From Thermoguttaceae bacterium (GTDB lineage Bacteria; Planctomycetota; Planctomycetia; Pirellulales; Thermoguttaceae): a DNA stretch of 64,000 bases. The notes beneath the pieces were generated by a model, which had not been told where the DNA came from, made no database searches, and worked only from the letters and a program-made list of their open reading frames with translations. The stretch lies in the NCBI GenBank assembly GCA_017447865.1, contig JAFSMO010000104.1:124001-188000 (forward strand), in the 5' to 3' direction. Below, piece by piece: positions 43,888-52,550 of this stretch (the first letter of the stretch is position 1; each line of letters starts with the position of its first letter). Made by a program: the position numbers and the translations under genes.

Positions 43888-46746
43888 ATGAAGTACCCGC
43901 TGCATTTTTTTGCCGCGTTTTTTCTGATTCTTGGTTTCTTCTCCGCCGCGCTTTGCCGGGCCGACGAAACGGTTCTGTTCGACTGGCAGTTCAATTCTCC
44001 GTCCGACGCGGACGGCTGGAATTGCGGAAGCATCCAGGACCTGAAGGTCGAAAACGGCGTCCTGAAAGGGATCTTCACCGGCCGCGACCCGATTTTGAAC
44101 CTCCCAAAGTGCGAGTTCGACGTGTACCCCGGCGTCGTCTTTGAGGTGCGTATCCGCCTGACAAACAAAACCGTCCCGACCCAAGGCGAGCTCTTCTTCA
44201 CCAACACGAACGAAGGCCCCTACGGCGGCTTCTCCGGCCAGAAAATGAAGCAGTTCCCCCTCCCCGCCGACGGCCAGTTCCACACCTGCCGCGTCGTCCC
44301 GGGCTGGGTCCCCGAGAAACGGATCATCAAGCTCCGCCTCGACCCCGGCACCCCGCAGGATGACGAGTTCGGAAAGGCCGGCTTCGAGATCGATTACGTC
44401 CGCGTGCTGGACCTGAATTACCGCGACCTGGTCCCGGTCATCCCCGAGTGGGATTTCACCCGCCCCGCCCTGCCCGACGGCTGGACGTTCCTCCCCGACG
44501 GCTCCGGGAAGATCGGCGCGGCCGCGAAATACAAAATCGGGCCCATCCGCCAGAAAGACGGTGAGTTCAACTGCTGGTGCGCCCTGGAAATGTCCGTGAA
44601 AAAAGGCACCGCGACGCGCGTCCTGATCTCGAACGACACGATGAAGGACCCGCTCGAGGTCACCGCCGAGCTCTGCCACGACGGGAAACCGCACGTTTAT
44701 AATATGATGCTCACGGCCAAGGATTTCGACCCGCGCCAGCCGCACTTTATCACGGTCGAGCCGAGCGACGTGCCGGATTCCGGCGCCGTGCTCAAGTCCG
44801 TCCGGTTCGTTTCGGAACCGCAGGGTGCCGCGCAGCTGGTCGTTCGTCCCGGCGCAGGCCTTTCCGACGCCATTCCCCGCGCCGGTCGCCCCCTCCCGTT
44901 CGAGTTCATGGTCTTCAACCCCGGCGGTAAACCGGCCACGGGCCTGAAAATCGCGAACGTCGAGCTCCCCAAGGGCCTGAAAATCGTTTCCGGCCAAGCC
45001 CCGGAAAAGGCGGTCGAGCTGGAATCGTTCGACGCGGAAAACTTCCGTTTCGAGGTCCAGTCGGCCCGGGCGCTTCAAGGCTCCGTCCGCGTGACGATGG
45101 AATTCCAGGACGGCGTTTCGGACGAAAAGCAGACCCAGACGTTTGAATTCCCGGTGGAGATCCAGCCGTCGCTGGGCCTTCCGAAAGCGTCGTACGTCCC
45201 GGAGCCGAAGCCGGTCATGAGCGAGTACGAGATCGGCGCGCTCTACTTCCCGGGCTGGGGCAAGCCCGAGGCGTGGGAGCGTATTTTCCCGGTCGCCCCG
45301 ATCCGCAAACCGGTCCTTGGCTGGTACGATGAGGGCAATCCCGAGTGCATCGACTGGCAAATCAAATGGGCCGTCGAAAACGGGATCCAGTACTTCCTCG
45401 TGGACTGGTACTGGAACCGCGGGAACCAGCATCTCGACCACTGGGTGAAGGGCTTTCAGAAGGCGAAGTACCGCAAGTACTTCAAGTGGGCCATGATGTG
45501 GGCCAACCATAACGGTCCGGGAAGCCACAGCGAGGAGGATCAGGCCGCCGTGACGAAGTTCTGGATCGAGAACTACTTCAACACGCCGGAGTATTACACC
45601 ATCGACGGAAAACCGGTCGTGATGATCTGGAGCCCCGAAGGAATGGACCGCGACATTCACGAGATCTACGCCAAAAAAGGGTTCGAACTCAAGAAAGGCG
45701 AAGGCGTGAAAAAGCTCCTCGACCTGAGCCGGAAAATGGCCCAAGAAGCCGGTTTCAAGGGGATTTACTTCATTTCGATGAAGTGGCCGGAATCGTCCAC
45801 CGACCCCGCAAGCGTGCAGTGGCTCGCCGACGCCGGGTTTGATATGACGTCGCTCTACCACTACATGCACCACGGAAACAAAGCGCCAAACCCGAAGTAC
45901 TTCAGTTTCGATTACTGCGTCGATTCGATCGGGGACTACTGGGAGGCGCGTCAGGAGACCGGCATTCTGCCCTTCCTCCCGAACCTCTCGACCGGCTGGG
46001 ATTCCCGCCCGTGGCATGGTCTGCGCCAGACGGTGATCTACGACCGCACGCCCGAGAAGTTCCGCAAGATCTGCGAGACGTGCAAAGAGTTCACCCGGAA
46101 AAACGGGATCCGGAACATTCTCGTCGCGCCGCTGAATGAGTGGGGTGAAGGTTCCTACGCCGAGCCGAACCGGGAGTTTGGCTTCGGAATGTACGAGGCT
46201 CTGAGGGAGACTTTCTGCGAGAAACCCGCCGACGGCTGGCCCGTCAATTACGGCCCGGCGGACGTTGGGCTGGGACCGTATGATTTCGATTTCGCAGCAA
46301 GCCGGATCAAGACCCGGGACGTTCTGAACGTGACGTTTGACGACCCTGCGGCCCCCCAGCCGTGGAAGGAGATGATGGGAGTGACCAAGCCGGAAATCGT
46401 CGATGGGAAGTTCGTCTTCACGACCAATCATTGGGACCCGGCCATTCAGGCGAGCTTCGGCAATCTGCGTGCTTCGCGGGTTTCGAAGATCACGGTCCGC
46501 ATGCGCGTCACTCCCCCCGCCGGCCAGAGCCCGGGAGCGGCTCAGCTTTTCTGGGCCACGCCGATGATGAGCGCGTCGGAAACGACCTCGCTGCACGCAC
46601 CGCTGATCCCGGACGGCCAGTTCCATGACTGCGTCTTCCCGGTCGGTGACTCCCGCTTCTGGCAGGGCAAAATCTCCTCGCTCCGCCTTGACCCCTGCTC
46701 CGTTCAGGGCGCGAAGGTCGAGATCGATGAGATCCGGATGGAGTAG
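43888..46746 (+). CDS. Secreted GH99-like (WbsX-type) protein with flanking beta-sandwich domains
   Basis: 952 residues. AAAGGAG precedes the ATG. Signal peptide 1-25 (ending ALCRADE). Two carbohydrate-binding-like beta-sandwich segments (about 28-175 and 178-310) are followed by a Pro-rich Ig-like part. The WbsX/GH99-like domain (about 445-790) has IGALYFPGWGKPEAW, KPVLGWYDEGNP, IQYFLVDWYWNRGNQH, WAMMWANHNGP, KPVVMIWSPEGMDRD and LVAPLNEWGEGSYAEPNREFG. The last carries the likely catalytic Glu. A further beta-sandwich ends the protein. It is probably a glycan-active endo-type hydrolase, though some WbsX relatives act in O-antigen metabolism. The strong promoter suggests high expression. Confidence 0.85.
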   Translation: MKYPLHFFAAFFLILGFFSAALCRADETVLFDWQFNSPSDADGWNCGSIQDLKVENGVLKGIFTGRDPILNLPKCEFDVYPGVVFEVRIRLTNKTVPTQGELFFTNTNEGPYGGFSGQKMKQFPLPADGQFHTCRVVPGWVPEKRIIKLRLDPGTPQDDEFGKAGFEIDYVRVLDLNYRDLVPVIPEWDFTRPALPDGWTFLPDGSGKIGAAAKYKIGPIRQKDGEFNCWCALEMSVKKGTATRVLISNDTMKDPLEVTAELCHDGKPHVYNMMLTAKDFDPRQPHFITVEPSDVPDSGAVLKSVRFVSEPQGAAQLVVRPGAGLSDAIPRAGRPLPFEFMVFNPGGKPATGLKIANVELPKGLKIVSGQAPEKAVELESFDAENFRFEVQSARALQGSVRVTMEFQDGVSDEKQTQTFEFPVEIQPSLGLPKASYVPEPKPVMSEYEIGALYFPGWGKPEAWERIFPVAPIRKPVLGWYDEGNPECIDWQIKWAVENGIQYFLVDWYWNRGNQHLDHWVKGFQKAKYRKYFKWAMMWANHNGPGSHSEEDQAAVTKFWIENYFNTPEYYTIDGKPVVMIWSPEGMDRDIHEIYAKKGFELKKGEGVKKLLDLSRKMAQEAGFKGIYFISMKWPESSTDPASVQWLADAGFDMTSLYHYMHHGNKAPNPKYFSFDYCVDSIGDYWEARQETGILPFLPNLSTGWDSRPWHGLRQTVIYDRTPEKFRKICETCKEFTRKNGIRNILVAPLNEWGEGSYAEPNREFGFGMYEALRETFCEKPADGWPVNYGPADVGLGPYDFDFAASRIKTRDVLNVTFDDPAAPQPWKEMMGVTKPEIVDGKFVFTTNHWDPAIQASFGNLRASRVSKITVRMRVTPPAGQSPGAAQLFWATPMMSASETTSLHAPLIPDGQFHDCVFPVGDSRFWQGKISSLRLDPCSVQGAKVEIDEIRME

Positions 46747-46755
46747 CGTGGTTTA

Positions 46756-46934
46756 AGTAGTCAGTAGTCAGTAGTCAGCGTTCTGCCTTCGGCAGAATAT
46801 GGGATTCAGTTCCCAGAAACTCCCAGAAAATTCCCAGCGATTCCCAGAATCTCCCAGAGTTAAAACCAAAAGCTGACCCCATCTTTCGGCTAAGCCGAAA
46901 CACTGACTACTGACTACTGACCACTGACTACTTT
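46756..46934. repeat. Heptanucleotide repeat locus 5 (AGTAGTC type), inverted-repeat element with decamer core
   Basis: Left arm 46756-46776: three perfect AGTAGTC. Right arm 46902-46929: ACTGACT, ACTGACT, ACTGACC, ACTGACT, the reverse complement. Inside are decamer-like units TCCCAGAAAC, TCCCAGAAAA, TCCCAGCGAT, TCCCAGAATC (46811-46851). There are also two small palindromes, TTCTGCCTTCGGCAGAA (46781) and TTTCGGCTAAGCCGAAA (46884). It fills much of the 380-bp gap after the WbsX-like gene. Confidence 0.85.
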
Positions 46935-47126
46935 AAAAACCCCTAAAAAAATCTTAAAATTTTTCATTTTTTTTCTCAAAACGGCCTTCCGGACTCTGGT
47001 ATTTTCGTGGGAATCTGGTAAAATAAAGAGGTCTAACAGTATATTTTGCCGTGCGGGACGCTTACCGCCCACACTCGCCAATACATTATTAAATTAATAG
47101 TTTGTTTACTTGAGAGGAGGTTTCCC

Positions 47127-48260
47127 CTGAAACGCCAATATTTTCAAATAGGATTGCTCAGCGTAATCGCCCTGGTTGTGGTACGTCTGTGCATTGGCTG
47201 GCACTTCTTCTACGAAGGGTGCTGGAAGATCGACAACGCGGACAAATTCTCCGCCCTTCCTTTCCTGACGATGGCAAAAGGCCCCTTTGCGCCGATTTTC
47301 TACGCCATGTCGCCCGACCTTGACGGCGTCACCCGCCTGAAGACCGAGACGCGGGAAGTGACTTTCTGGACGCCCGAAAAAGCGACCATCGACGTGAAGA
47401 AAGAAGAAGGAAAAGACGTTCCTGAGCTTTTCGCGCCGGTGCCGGAAGTGACCGAAACGACCGCCGAGATCACGGTTTACCCCGCCTACTTCAATGAAGC
47501 GCAGAAGATCTACAATTACGCCATCGACAAATACGCGCCGGAAGGCGACAAGCTCCGTGCCCTGCAAATCGCTTGGGGCACTTACGTCGCTGACGTGCGT
47601 GACGACGTGAAGGACAATGCGTCGAACGTCGCCGCCTACCTCGCCGCTCTGGAACGCTTCCAGGCCGTGAAAAACGGGCCGAACAATGGCCCCGAGCAGA
47701 AAAAACGCCAGTGGGCCGACATGATGAAACTCCGCTCCGAAGCGCAGGGTTTCTTCACGGGTCAGGATGCCGCGGTGGAAACGCTCGTCGCCCAGATCCA
47801 GAACATTCTCGGCCCGGTCAATGAGGCCGGCGCGAAAGAAACGGTCAAACTTCCGACGTTCGTCGTGGAAACCGACCAGCTCCCGTTCGGTCTGAACCTT
47901 CCGTTCGTTGGCCGCAGCTGGACGAAATTCCTTGATTTCTCCGTCACGTGGGCTTTGACGCTCATCGGTTTGTGCCTGATTCTTGGCTTCTGCACCCGTC
48001 TGGCTGCAATCGGCGGCGGCTGCTTCCTGATTGCCGTTTTGATGACTCAGCCGCCATGGCCGACGATTTTCCCGCCGGTGCACCCGGAAGTGGGTCACGC
48101 GCTGATCGTGGACAAAAACTTCGTCGAGATGGTCGCGATCTTCATGCTCGCCACCCTGCCGGTCGGGCGCTGGGGCGGTCTGGACTACTTCGTCTGGAAC
48201 TGCGGCGGCAAACAGCTCGCGAAGACCTTTGGTTTTTATTCCGAAGAAAACGAAGACTGA
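47127..48260 (+). CDS. DoxX-family membrane protein with large inserted domain, probable CTG start
   Basis: 377 residues from a CTG at 47127. A perfect AGGAGG (47115-47120) lies 6 nt upstream, and no ATG, GTG or TTG is suitably placed in this frame; the only longer start is a TTG at 47046 with no ribosome site. Helix 1 (about 6-25) ends in GWHFFYEGCWKI, the DoxX signature. An extracytoplasmic insertion of about 235 residues (about 40-275) follows. Three more helices (TWALTLIGLCLILGF, LAAIGGGCFLIAVLM, and a last one near 335-350) complete the four-helix DoxX fold. It heads a cluster with two Gfo/Idh/MocA proteins, suggesting a redox role at the membrane; this is inference. Confidence 0.8.
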   Translation: MKRQYFQIGLLSVIALVVVRLCIGWHFFYEGCWKIDNADKFSALPFLTMAKGPFAPIFYAMSPDLDGVTRLKTETREVTFWTPEKATIDVKKEEGKDVPELFAPVPEVTETTAEITVYPAYFNEAQKIYNYAIDKYAPEGDKLRALQIAWGTYVADVRDDVKDNASNVAAYLAALERFQAVKNGPNNGPEQKKRQWADMMKLRSEAQGFFTGQDAAVETLVAQIQNILGPVNEAGAKETVKLPTFVVETDQLPFGLNLPFVGRSWTKFLDFSVTWALTLIGLCLILGFCTRLAAIGGGCFLIAVLMTQPPWPTIFPPVHPEVGHALIVDKNFVEMVAIFMLATLPVGRWGGLDYFVWNCGGKQLAKTFGFYSEENED

Positions 48261-48266
48261 AAACGA

Positions 48267-48379
48267 ATGAATAATGAATAACGAATAACGAATAATGAGG
48301 AGAAAGACTTCAACCTTTAATTCGATTTCAAACCCGCTTGAGCGGGAACTCATTCCGATCATTATTCGTTATTCGTTCC
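48267..48379. repeat. Heptanucleotide repeat locus 6 (ACGAATA type), inverted-repeat element
   Basis: Left arm 48267-48294: ATGAATA, ATGAATA, ACGAATA, ACGAATA. Right arm 48359-48379: TCATTAT, TCGTTAT, TCGTTCC. The core has AGAAAGACTTCAACC, CCCGCTTGAGCGGG and GAACTCATTCC. It is a second copy of the locus 4 element, in the same orientation. Confidence 0.85.
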
Positions 48380-48413
48380 AAAGACAAGAATCAGTATAAA
48401 AGAAAGAACGATT

Positions 48414-50141
48414 ATGAATCTTACACCACAGCAACAGGCGGCCGCCCGCGAAGAATTCCTTCGGTGCTCACGCCGTCAATTCATGGTGGCTTCCACTGCG
48501 GCAGTCGCCACGACCGGTTTAACTGCCGGCGCCTACTATTTCGGTTACGGCAAAGCCCACGGTGATCCGCTGCGCGTCGCGGTCCTGGGAACCGGGGACG
48601 AAGGGAACATCCTGATCGGCGCCATTAATCCTGAGTACGTTCAGGTCAAAGCCATCGCCGACATCCGCCCGTACAACGTCTTCCGCGCGTTCTACGGCGA
48701 CAACTCGAACGATAACATCATCAAAATGCGCAAGGGCCTGATGAGCGTCTACGGCTGGAAAACCGAAGACGAAGCCCGCAAGCACGTGAAGGTTTACGGC
48801 CATTACGAGGAATGCCTCGCCAACGCCAAAGCCGACGGCATTGAGGCGGTCATCATCGCCCTGCCGCTGCACCTGCACGCCATCGTCGCGATCAAGGCGA
48901 TGCGTATGGGCCTGCACGTCCTGACGGAAAAGCTCATGGCCCGCACAGTCGGCCAGTGCAAAGACATGGCGCGCACCTCCCGCGAGACCGGCAAGTTCTG
49001 CGCCACCGGCCACCAGCGCCACTACAACATGCTGTACGAAGAAGCGATGGAGACGATCAAGCGCGGCAAGCTCGGTGACCTGCACCACATCGCGGCGCAG
49101 TGGCACCGTTCCAACCTTCCGGGCGCGGACAGCTGGCAGATGCCGATGCCGTTCCAGGCCAAGCCGGAAGACCCGCAGGCCATGAAGCTCCTGAACGACC
49201 TGAAATCCCTGCGAGTGGCTCTTTCCAGGGCCCGCGGCGCCGAGATCGAAAAACTGCTCCCGCGCGTCCGCCAGAAGGAACTCCAGATCGACGATTACAT
49301 GATCGACGCTTCGAAATTCGGCTACCAGACGAACGAGCTGAAAGACGCGGCCGGCAACACGGTTTACACCTGCTCCCCGATCGAAGAACTCATTCGTTGG
49401 CGTCTTTGGGGACGCACGGGCGGCGGTCTGATGGTGGAACTTGGTTCCCACCAGCTCGACGCGGCCAGCATTTTCATCTCGGCCCTTCACGGCGGCGAGC
49501 ACAAGCACCCGATCAGCGTTTTCGCCTCGGGCGAGCGTAACCTCTTCCCGTACGACCGCGACACGAACGACCACGTCATCGCCGCGTTCGACTTCCCGCT
49601 TCCGGGCTACGACGAAAAAGACCCGCTCTGCAACAAGAACAAGATCGCGGTCCAGTACTCAACGATCAACGGAAACGGCTTCGGCGGCTACGGCGAAATC
49701 GTTTACGGCACGAAGGGCACGATGATCATTCTGAAGGAAGAAGAGACCCAGCTCCTTCTGAAAGAAGAGACCAAAGCGAGCGCCGGCGCCGGCAGCGGCC
49801 CGTCCCTCGACACGCAGTCCAGCGGTGCGAGCCAGAAGGCCGTCTCCGCAGCGGCCGCCGGTCCGAAAGTCAGCCGTGGCTACACGGAAGAGATCGAGCA
49901 CTTTGCGTGGTGCATCCGCAATCCGGATCCGGAGAATCATCCCCGCTGCACGCCGGAAGTCGCCATGGGTGACGCGATCATTGCGCACGTGACCAACATT
50001 TCCGCAGAAAAAGGCCAGCGCGTCTTCTTCAAGGACGACTGGTTCAAAGTCGACAGTGATGCGACTCCGGAAGTCGATTTCGGCCTGAAAACGAAGGAAG
50101 AAGGCGATCCGAACCTGAACAAACCGGAATATGCCGTCTGA
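48414..50141 (+). CDS. Tat-exported Gfo/Idh/MocA family oxidoreductase
   Basis: 575 residues. A twin-arginine leader (SRRQFM at 19-24, then a hydrophobic AVATTGLTAGAYY stretch) precedes a Rossmann fold with VAVLGTGDEGN. The cofactor-binding region continues through VIIALPLHLH and VLTEKLMART, where the family usually has EKP. The C-terminal domain includes WRLWGRTGGGLMVELGSHQLDAASIF. A Ser/Ala/Gly-rich stretch (about 465-495) interrupts it before GYTEEIEHFAWCIRNPDPE. It would oxidise or reduce a sugar-like substrate with NAD(P), and the Tat leader implies export with bound cofactor. Its close paralog follows by 56 bp. Confidence 0.9.
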   Translation: MNLTPQQQAAAREEFLRCSRRQFMVASTAAVATTGLTAGAYYFGYGKAHGDPLRVAVLGTGDEGNILIGAINPEYVQVKAIADIRPYNVFRAFYGDNSNDNIIKMRKGLMSVYGWKTEDEARKHVKVYGHYEECLANAKADGIEAVIIALPLHLHAIVAIKAMRMGLHVLTEKLMARTVGQCKDMARTSRETGKFCATGHQRHYNMLYEEAMETIKRGKLGDLHHIAAQWHRSNLPGADSWQMPMPFQAKPEDPQAMKLLNDLKSLRVALSRARGAEIEKLLPRVRQKELQIDDYMIDASKFGYQTNELKDAAGNTVYTCSPIEELIRWRLWGRTGGGLMVELGSHQLDAASIFISALHGGEHKHPISVFASGERNLFPYDRDTNDHVIAAFDFPLPGYDEKDPLCNKNKIAVQYSTINGNGFGGYGEIVYGTKGTMIILKEEETQLLLKEETKASAGAGSGPSLDTQSSGASQKAVSAAAAGPKVSRGYTEEIEHFAWCIRNPDPENHPRCTPEVAMGDAIIAHVTNISAEKGQRVFFKDDWFKVDSDATPEVDFGLKTKEEGDPNLNKPEYAV

Positions 50142-50197
50142 TTATGCGAGCCGGGGGTTGAACCCCAATAAATGAATCAAGATACAAAGGTAAAAAC

Positions 50198-52426
50198 ATG
50201 AATTTAACACCTGAAAATAAAAACATCGGCGAAGCCAACTTTCGCGCAGTGATGGCGAGCCCGAACATGCGCGGCGAGTTCTTCCGCGAATGGCTTAAAA
50301 TCAAGAACGACCCGAACGACACGACCACGCGCGGCGGGTACTACTACGGTTACACCGTCCCCGAGAAACCGGTAAAAATCGGCATCATCGGCACCGGTGA
50401 CGAAGGCTCCGTCCTTCTGGGCGCCTGCAACCCGGCATTTGTGGACATCGTGGCGATCGCCGACATTCGAAGCTACAACCGCTGGCGCGCCTTCAACGGC
50501 GACGTGACGGCCAGCCCGAAGGGGCGCAAAGTCCGCCGCGGTCTTTACCGTGTTTACAGCGAGTGCGACGAGAAATTCCGCAAAACCAAGGAAGAAGTGG
50601 ACGCTCAGGTCAAAGTCTTCAAGGACTACCACGAGCTGCTGGCGGCCAAGGACGAGCTGGGGATCGAAGCGGTCCTGATCGCTCTTCCGCTGCACCTGCA
50701 CCACAAGGCGGCGATCGAGGCGATGAACGCCGGTCTGCACGTCCTGACCGAGAAACTGATGGCCCACGACATCGCGAAGTGCAAGGACATGGGGCGCGTG
50801 GCGGCTCGTCTGCACAAGCACATGGCGACCGGTCACCAGCGTCACTACAGCGTCCTCTACAACAACGCGATCGAAGCGATCGAGCAAGGCCTGCTCGGCA
50901 AGATCCACTACATCCGCGCGCAGTGGCACCGCAACAACCAGCCCGGTAACGACAGCTGGCAGCCGCCGCTCCCGGAAGCCGTCATTAATCAGAAAGACGG
51001 AAAATACACCGAAAACGACCTGGTCCTGCTCAACGGCATCAAGAAGAAAAAAGAAGCCCACGAGAAGAAAAAGGAAGGTTTCGTGAAAGAGCTCGCCAAG
51101 CTGGACGGCCAGATCAAGGCCTGCGACGACAAAGCCGCGGCTCTGCGTGAATCCGGCGACAAATTCGCGATCCGCATGAACGAGATCGCCCGCGAAAAAC
51201 TCGTGGCGAACAAAGCCCGCATCGAGGGCGTGGAGCTCCCGCTCATCACGAAGCAGATCGAGCAGTTCGGCGAGCAGCTCAACGACGAGATCGCTATCCC
51301 GCTGGATGAAAACTCCAACTACCGCGCGCACACCCTGGTGGACGGCAAAGGCAACACGACCTACGTCGCTCCGGCGGCTGAGGAACTTTACCGCTGGCGT
51401 CTGTGGGAAACCACGAGCGCGGGCGTGATGGCCGAGCTGGGCTCCCACCAGCTCGACGCGGCCGGGATCTTCATCTCCGCAATGTACGGCGACGGGAAGC
51501 ACCACCATCCGCTCAACGTGACCGCCTTCTCGAACCGGTCCGTCTTCAACAAGCGTAAGGACAAAGACGGGAATTACGTCCTCCTGAACGACCGCGACAT
51601 TGAAGACCACATGACGTGCATTTACGAGTACGCCGCTCCGGGCTACGAAAACGACAAACGTCAGAAGGTCGCCGTGGCGTACAGCGCGATCAACGGAAAC
51701 GACTTCGGCGGCTACGGCGAAGTCGTGATGGGAACCACCGGGACCCTCCAGATCGACCGCGAAGAAAACGCTTACCTCTGGTACACGTACGAAGTCAACC
51801 AGTACGCGCACGTGGAACGCGGCGGTGAGTCCAAAGTCGCCGGTTTCAAAGCGCCGGAATACACGCTGAAACCGACCAGCGACGACGACTTCAAAAACCA
51901 GAAAATGGACGAAGTCCTCGGAACGGAAGCGCTGAACGACCTGAGCCTTGGCTACACGGAAGAGATCGAGCACTTCGCGTACTGCATCCGCACCAATCCG
52001 GAACCGAACTACAAGACGGACGATCCGGACAAAATGATGCACTGCGAGCCGAAAGTCGCCATGGCCGACGCGATCATGGCCCTGACGGCCAACATTTCCG
52101 CCCGCGTTGGGCAGACGATCGAGTTCAAAGACGAGTGGTTCGACGTTTTCAACGACGCCACCCCGGAAAACGACTTCCGTCCGGAAGGCGCGCCGGAAAT
52201 CAAGCCGACCGAAGCGGTCCCGGCTGGTTTCGGAAACGTCCCGGCTGAAGAAGCTCCGGCTGAACCCACTCCGGCTCCGGCCGCTGAAGCTCCGGCTCCG
52301 GCTGAACCCGCTCCGGCCCCTGCTCCGGCTGAACCTGCTCCGGCTCCGGCTGAACCTGCTCCGGCTCCGGCCGCTGAAGCTGCTCCGGCTCCGGCTGCTG
52401 AAGCGCCCGCTCCGGCCGCGAACTAG
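50198..52426 (+). CDS. Gfo/Idh/MocA family oxidoreductase with coiled-coil insertion and Ala/Pro/Glu tail
   Basis: 742 residues, paralogous to the preceding gene. AAAGGT precedes the ATG. There is no leader peptide: the N-terminus is polar and reaches the Rossmann motif IGIIGTGDEGS directly. VLIALPLHLHHKAAIEAM, VLTEKLMAHD and ATGHQRHY match the paralog. A Lys/Glu-rich insertion of about 90 residues (about 275-365, with LNGIKKKKEAHEKKKEGF) is predicted to be a coiled coil. The C-terminal fold resumes at WRLWETTSAGVMAELGSHQLDAAGIF. Residues about 683-742 are built from Ala, Pro and Glu (APAEPTPAPAAEAP and variants). How a leaderless paralog is used beside an exported one is unknown; it might be co-exported as a partner. 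Confidence 0.88.
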   Translation: MNLTPENKNIGEANFRAVMASPNMRGEFFREWLKIKNDPNDTTTRGGYYYGYTVPEKPVKIGIIGTGDEGSVLLGACNPAFVDIVAIADIRSYNRWRAFNGDVTASPKGRKVRRGLYRVYSECDEKFRKTKEEVDAQVKVFKDYHELLAAKDELGIEAVLIALPLHLHHKAAIEAMNAGLHVLTEKLMAHDIAKCKDMGRVAARLHKHMATGHQRHYSVLYNNAIEAIEQGLLGKIHYIRAQWHRNNQPGNDSWQPPLPEAVINQKDGKYTENDLVLLNGIKKKKEAHEKKKEGFVKELAKLDGQIKACDDKAAALRESGDKFAIRMNEIAREKLVANKARIEGVELPLITKQIEQFGEQLNDEIAIPLDENSNYRAHTLVDGKGNTTYVAPAAEELYRWRLWETTSAGVMAELGSHQLDAAGIFISAMYGDGKHHHPLNVTAFSNRSVFNKRKDKDGNYVLLNDRDIEDHMTCIYEYAAPGYENDKRQKVAVAYSAINGNDFGGYGEVVMGTTGTLQIDREENAYLWYTYEVNQYAHVERGGESKVAGFKAPEYTLKPTSDDDFKNQKMDEVLGTEALNDLSLGYTEEIEHFAYCIRTNPEPNYKTDDPDKMMHCEPKVAMADAIMALTANISARVGQTIEFKDEWFDVFNDATPENDFRPEGAPEIKPTEAVPAGFGNVPAEEAPAEPTPAPAAEAPAPAEPAPAPAPAEPAPAPAEPAPAPAAEAAPAPAAEAPAPAAN

Positions 52427-52446
52427 TTTTTCGCCTGAATATCGTG

Positions 52447-52478
52447 GGAACGTCTGGATTTTTCAGGCGTTCCTTTTT
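52447..52478 (+). terminator. Rho-independent terminator
   Basis: Stem GGAACG-TCTG / CAGG-CGTTCC with loop GATTTTT, followed by T5. Confidence 0.75.
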
Positions 52479-52550
52479 GACGTATATTGACCCCAAACCT
52501 CGTGGGAACCCCTTTTTTCCGCGAGGTCCATGAAAAAGAAGGACCTGATC

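Noticed and set aside
43627..46626. 999-codon open frame on the minus strand opposite the WbsX-like gene
   Set aside because: The plus-strand frame has a signal peptide, a family match, a strong promoter and a ribosome site. The antisense translation is Arg/Val/Phe-rich shadow sequence caused by codon bias.
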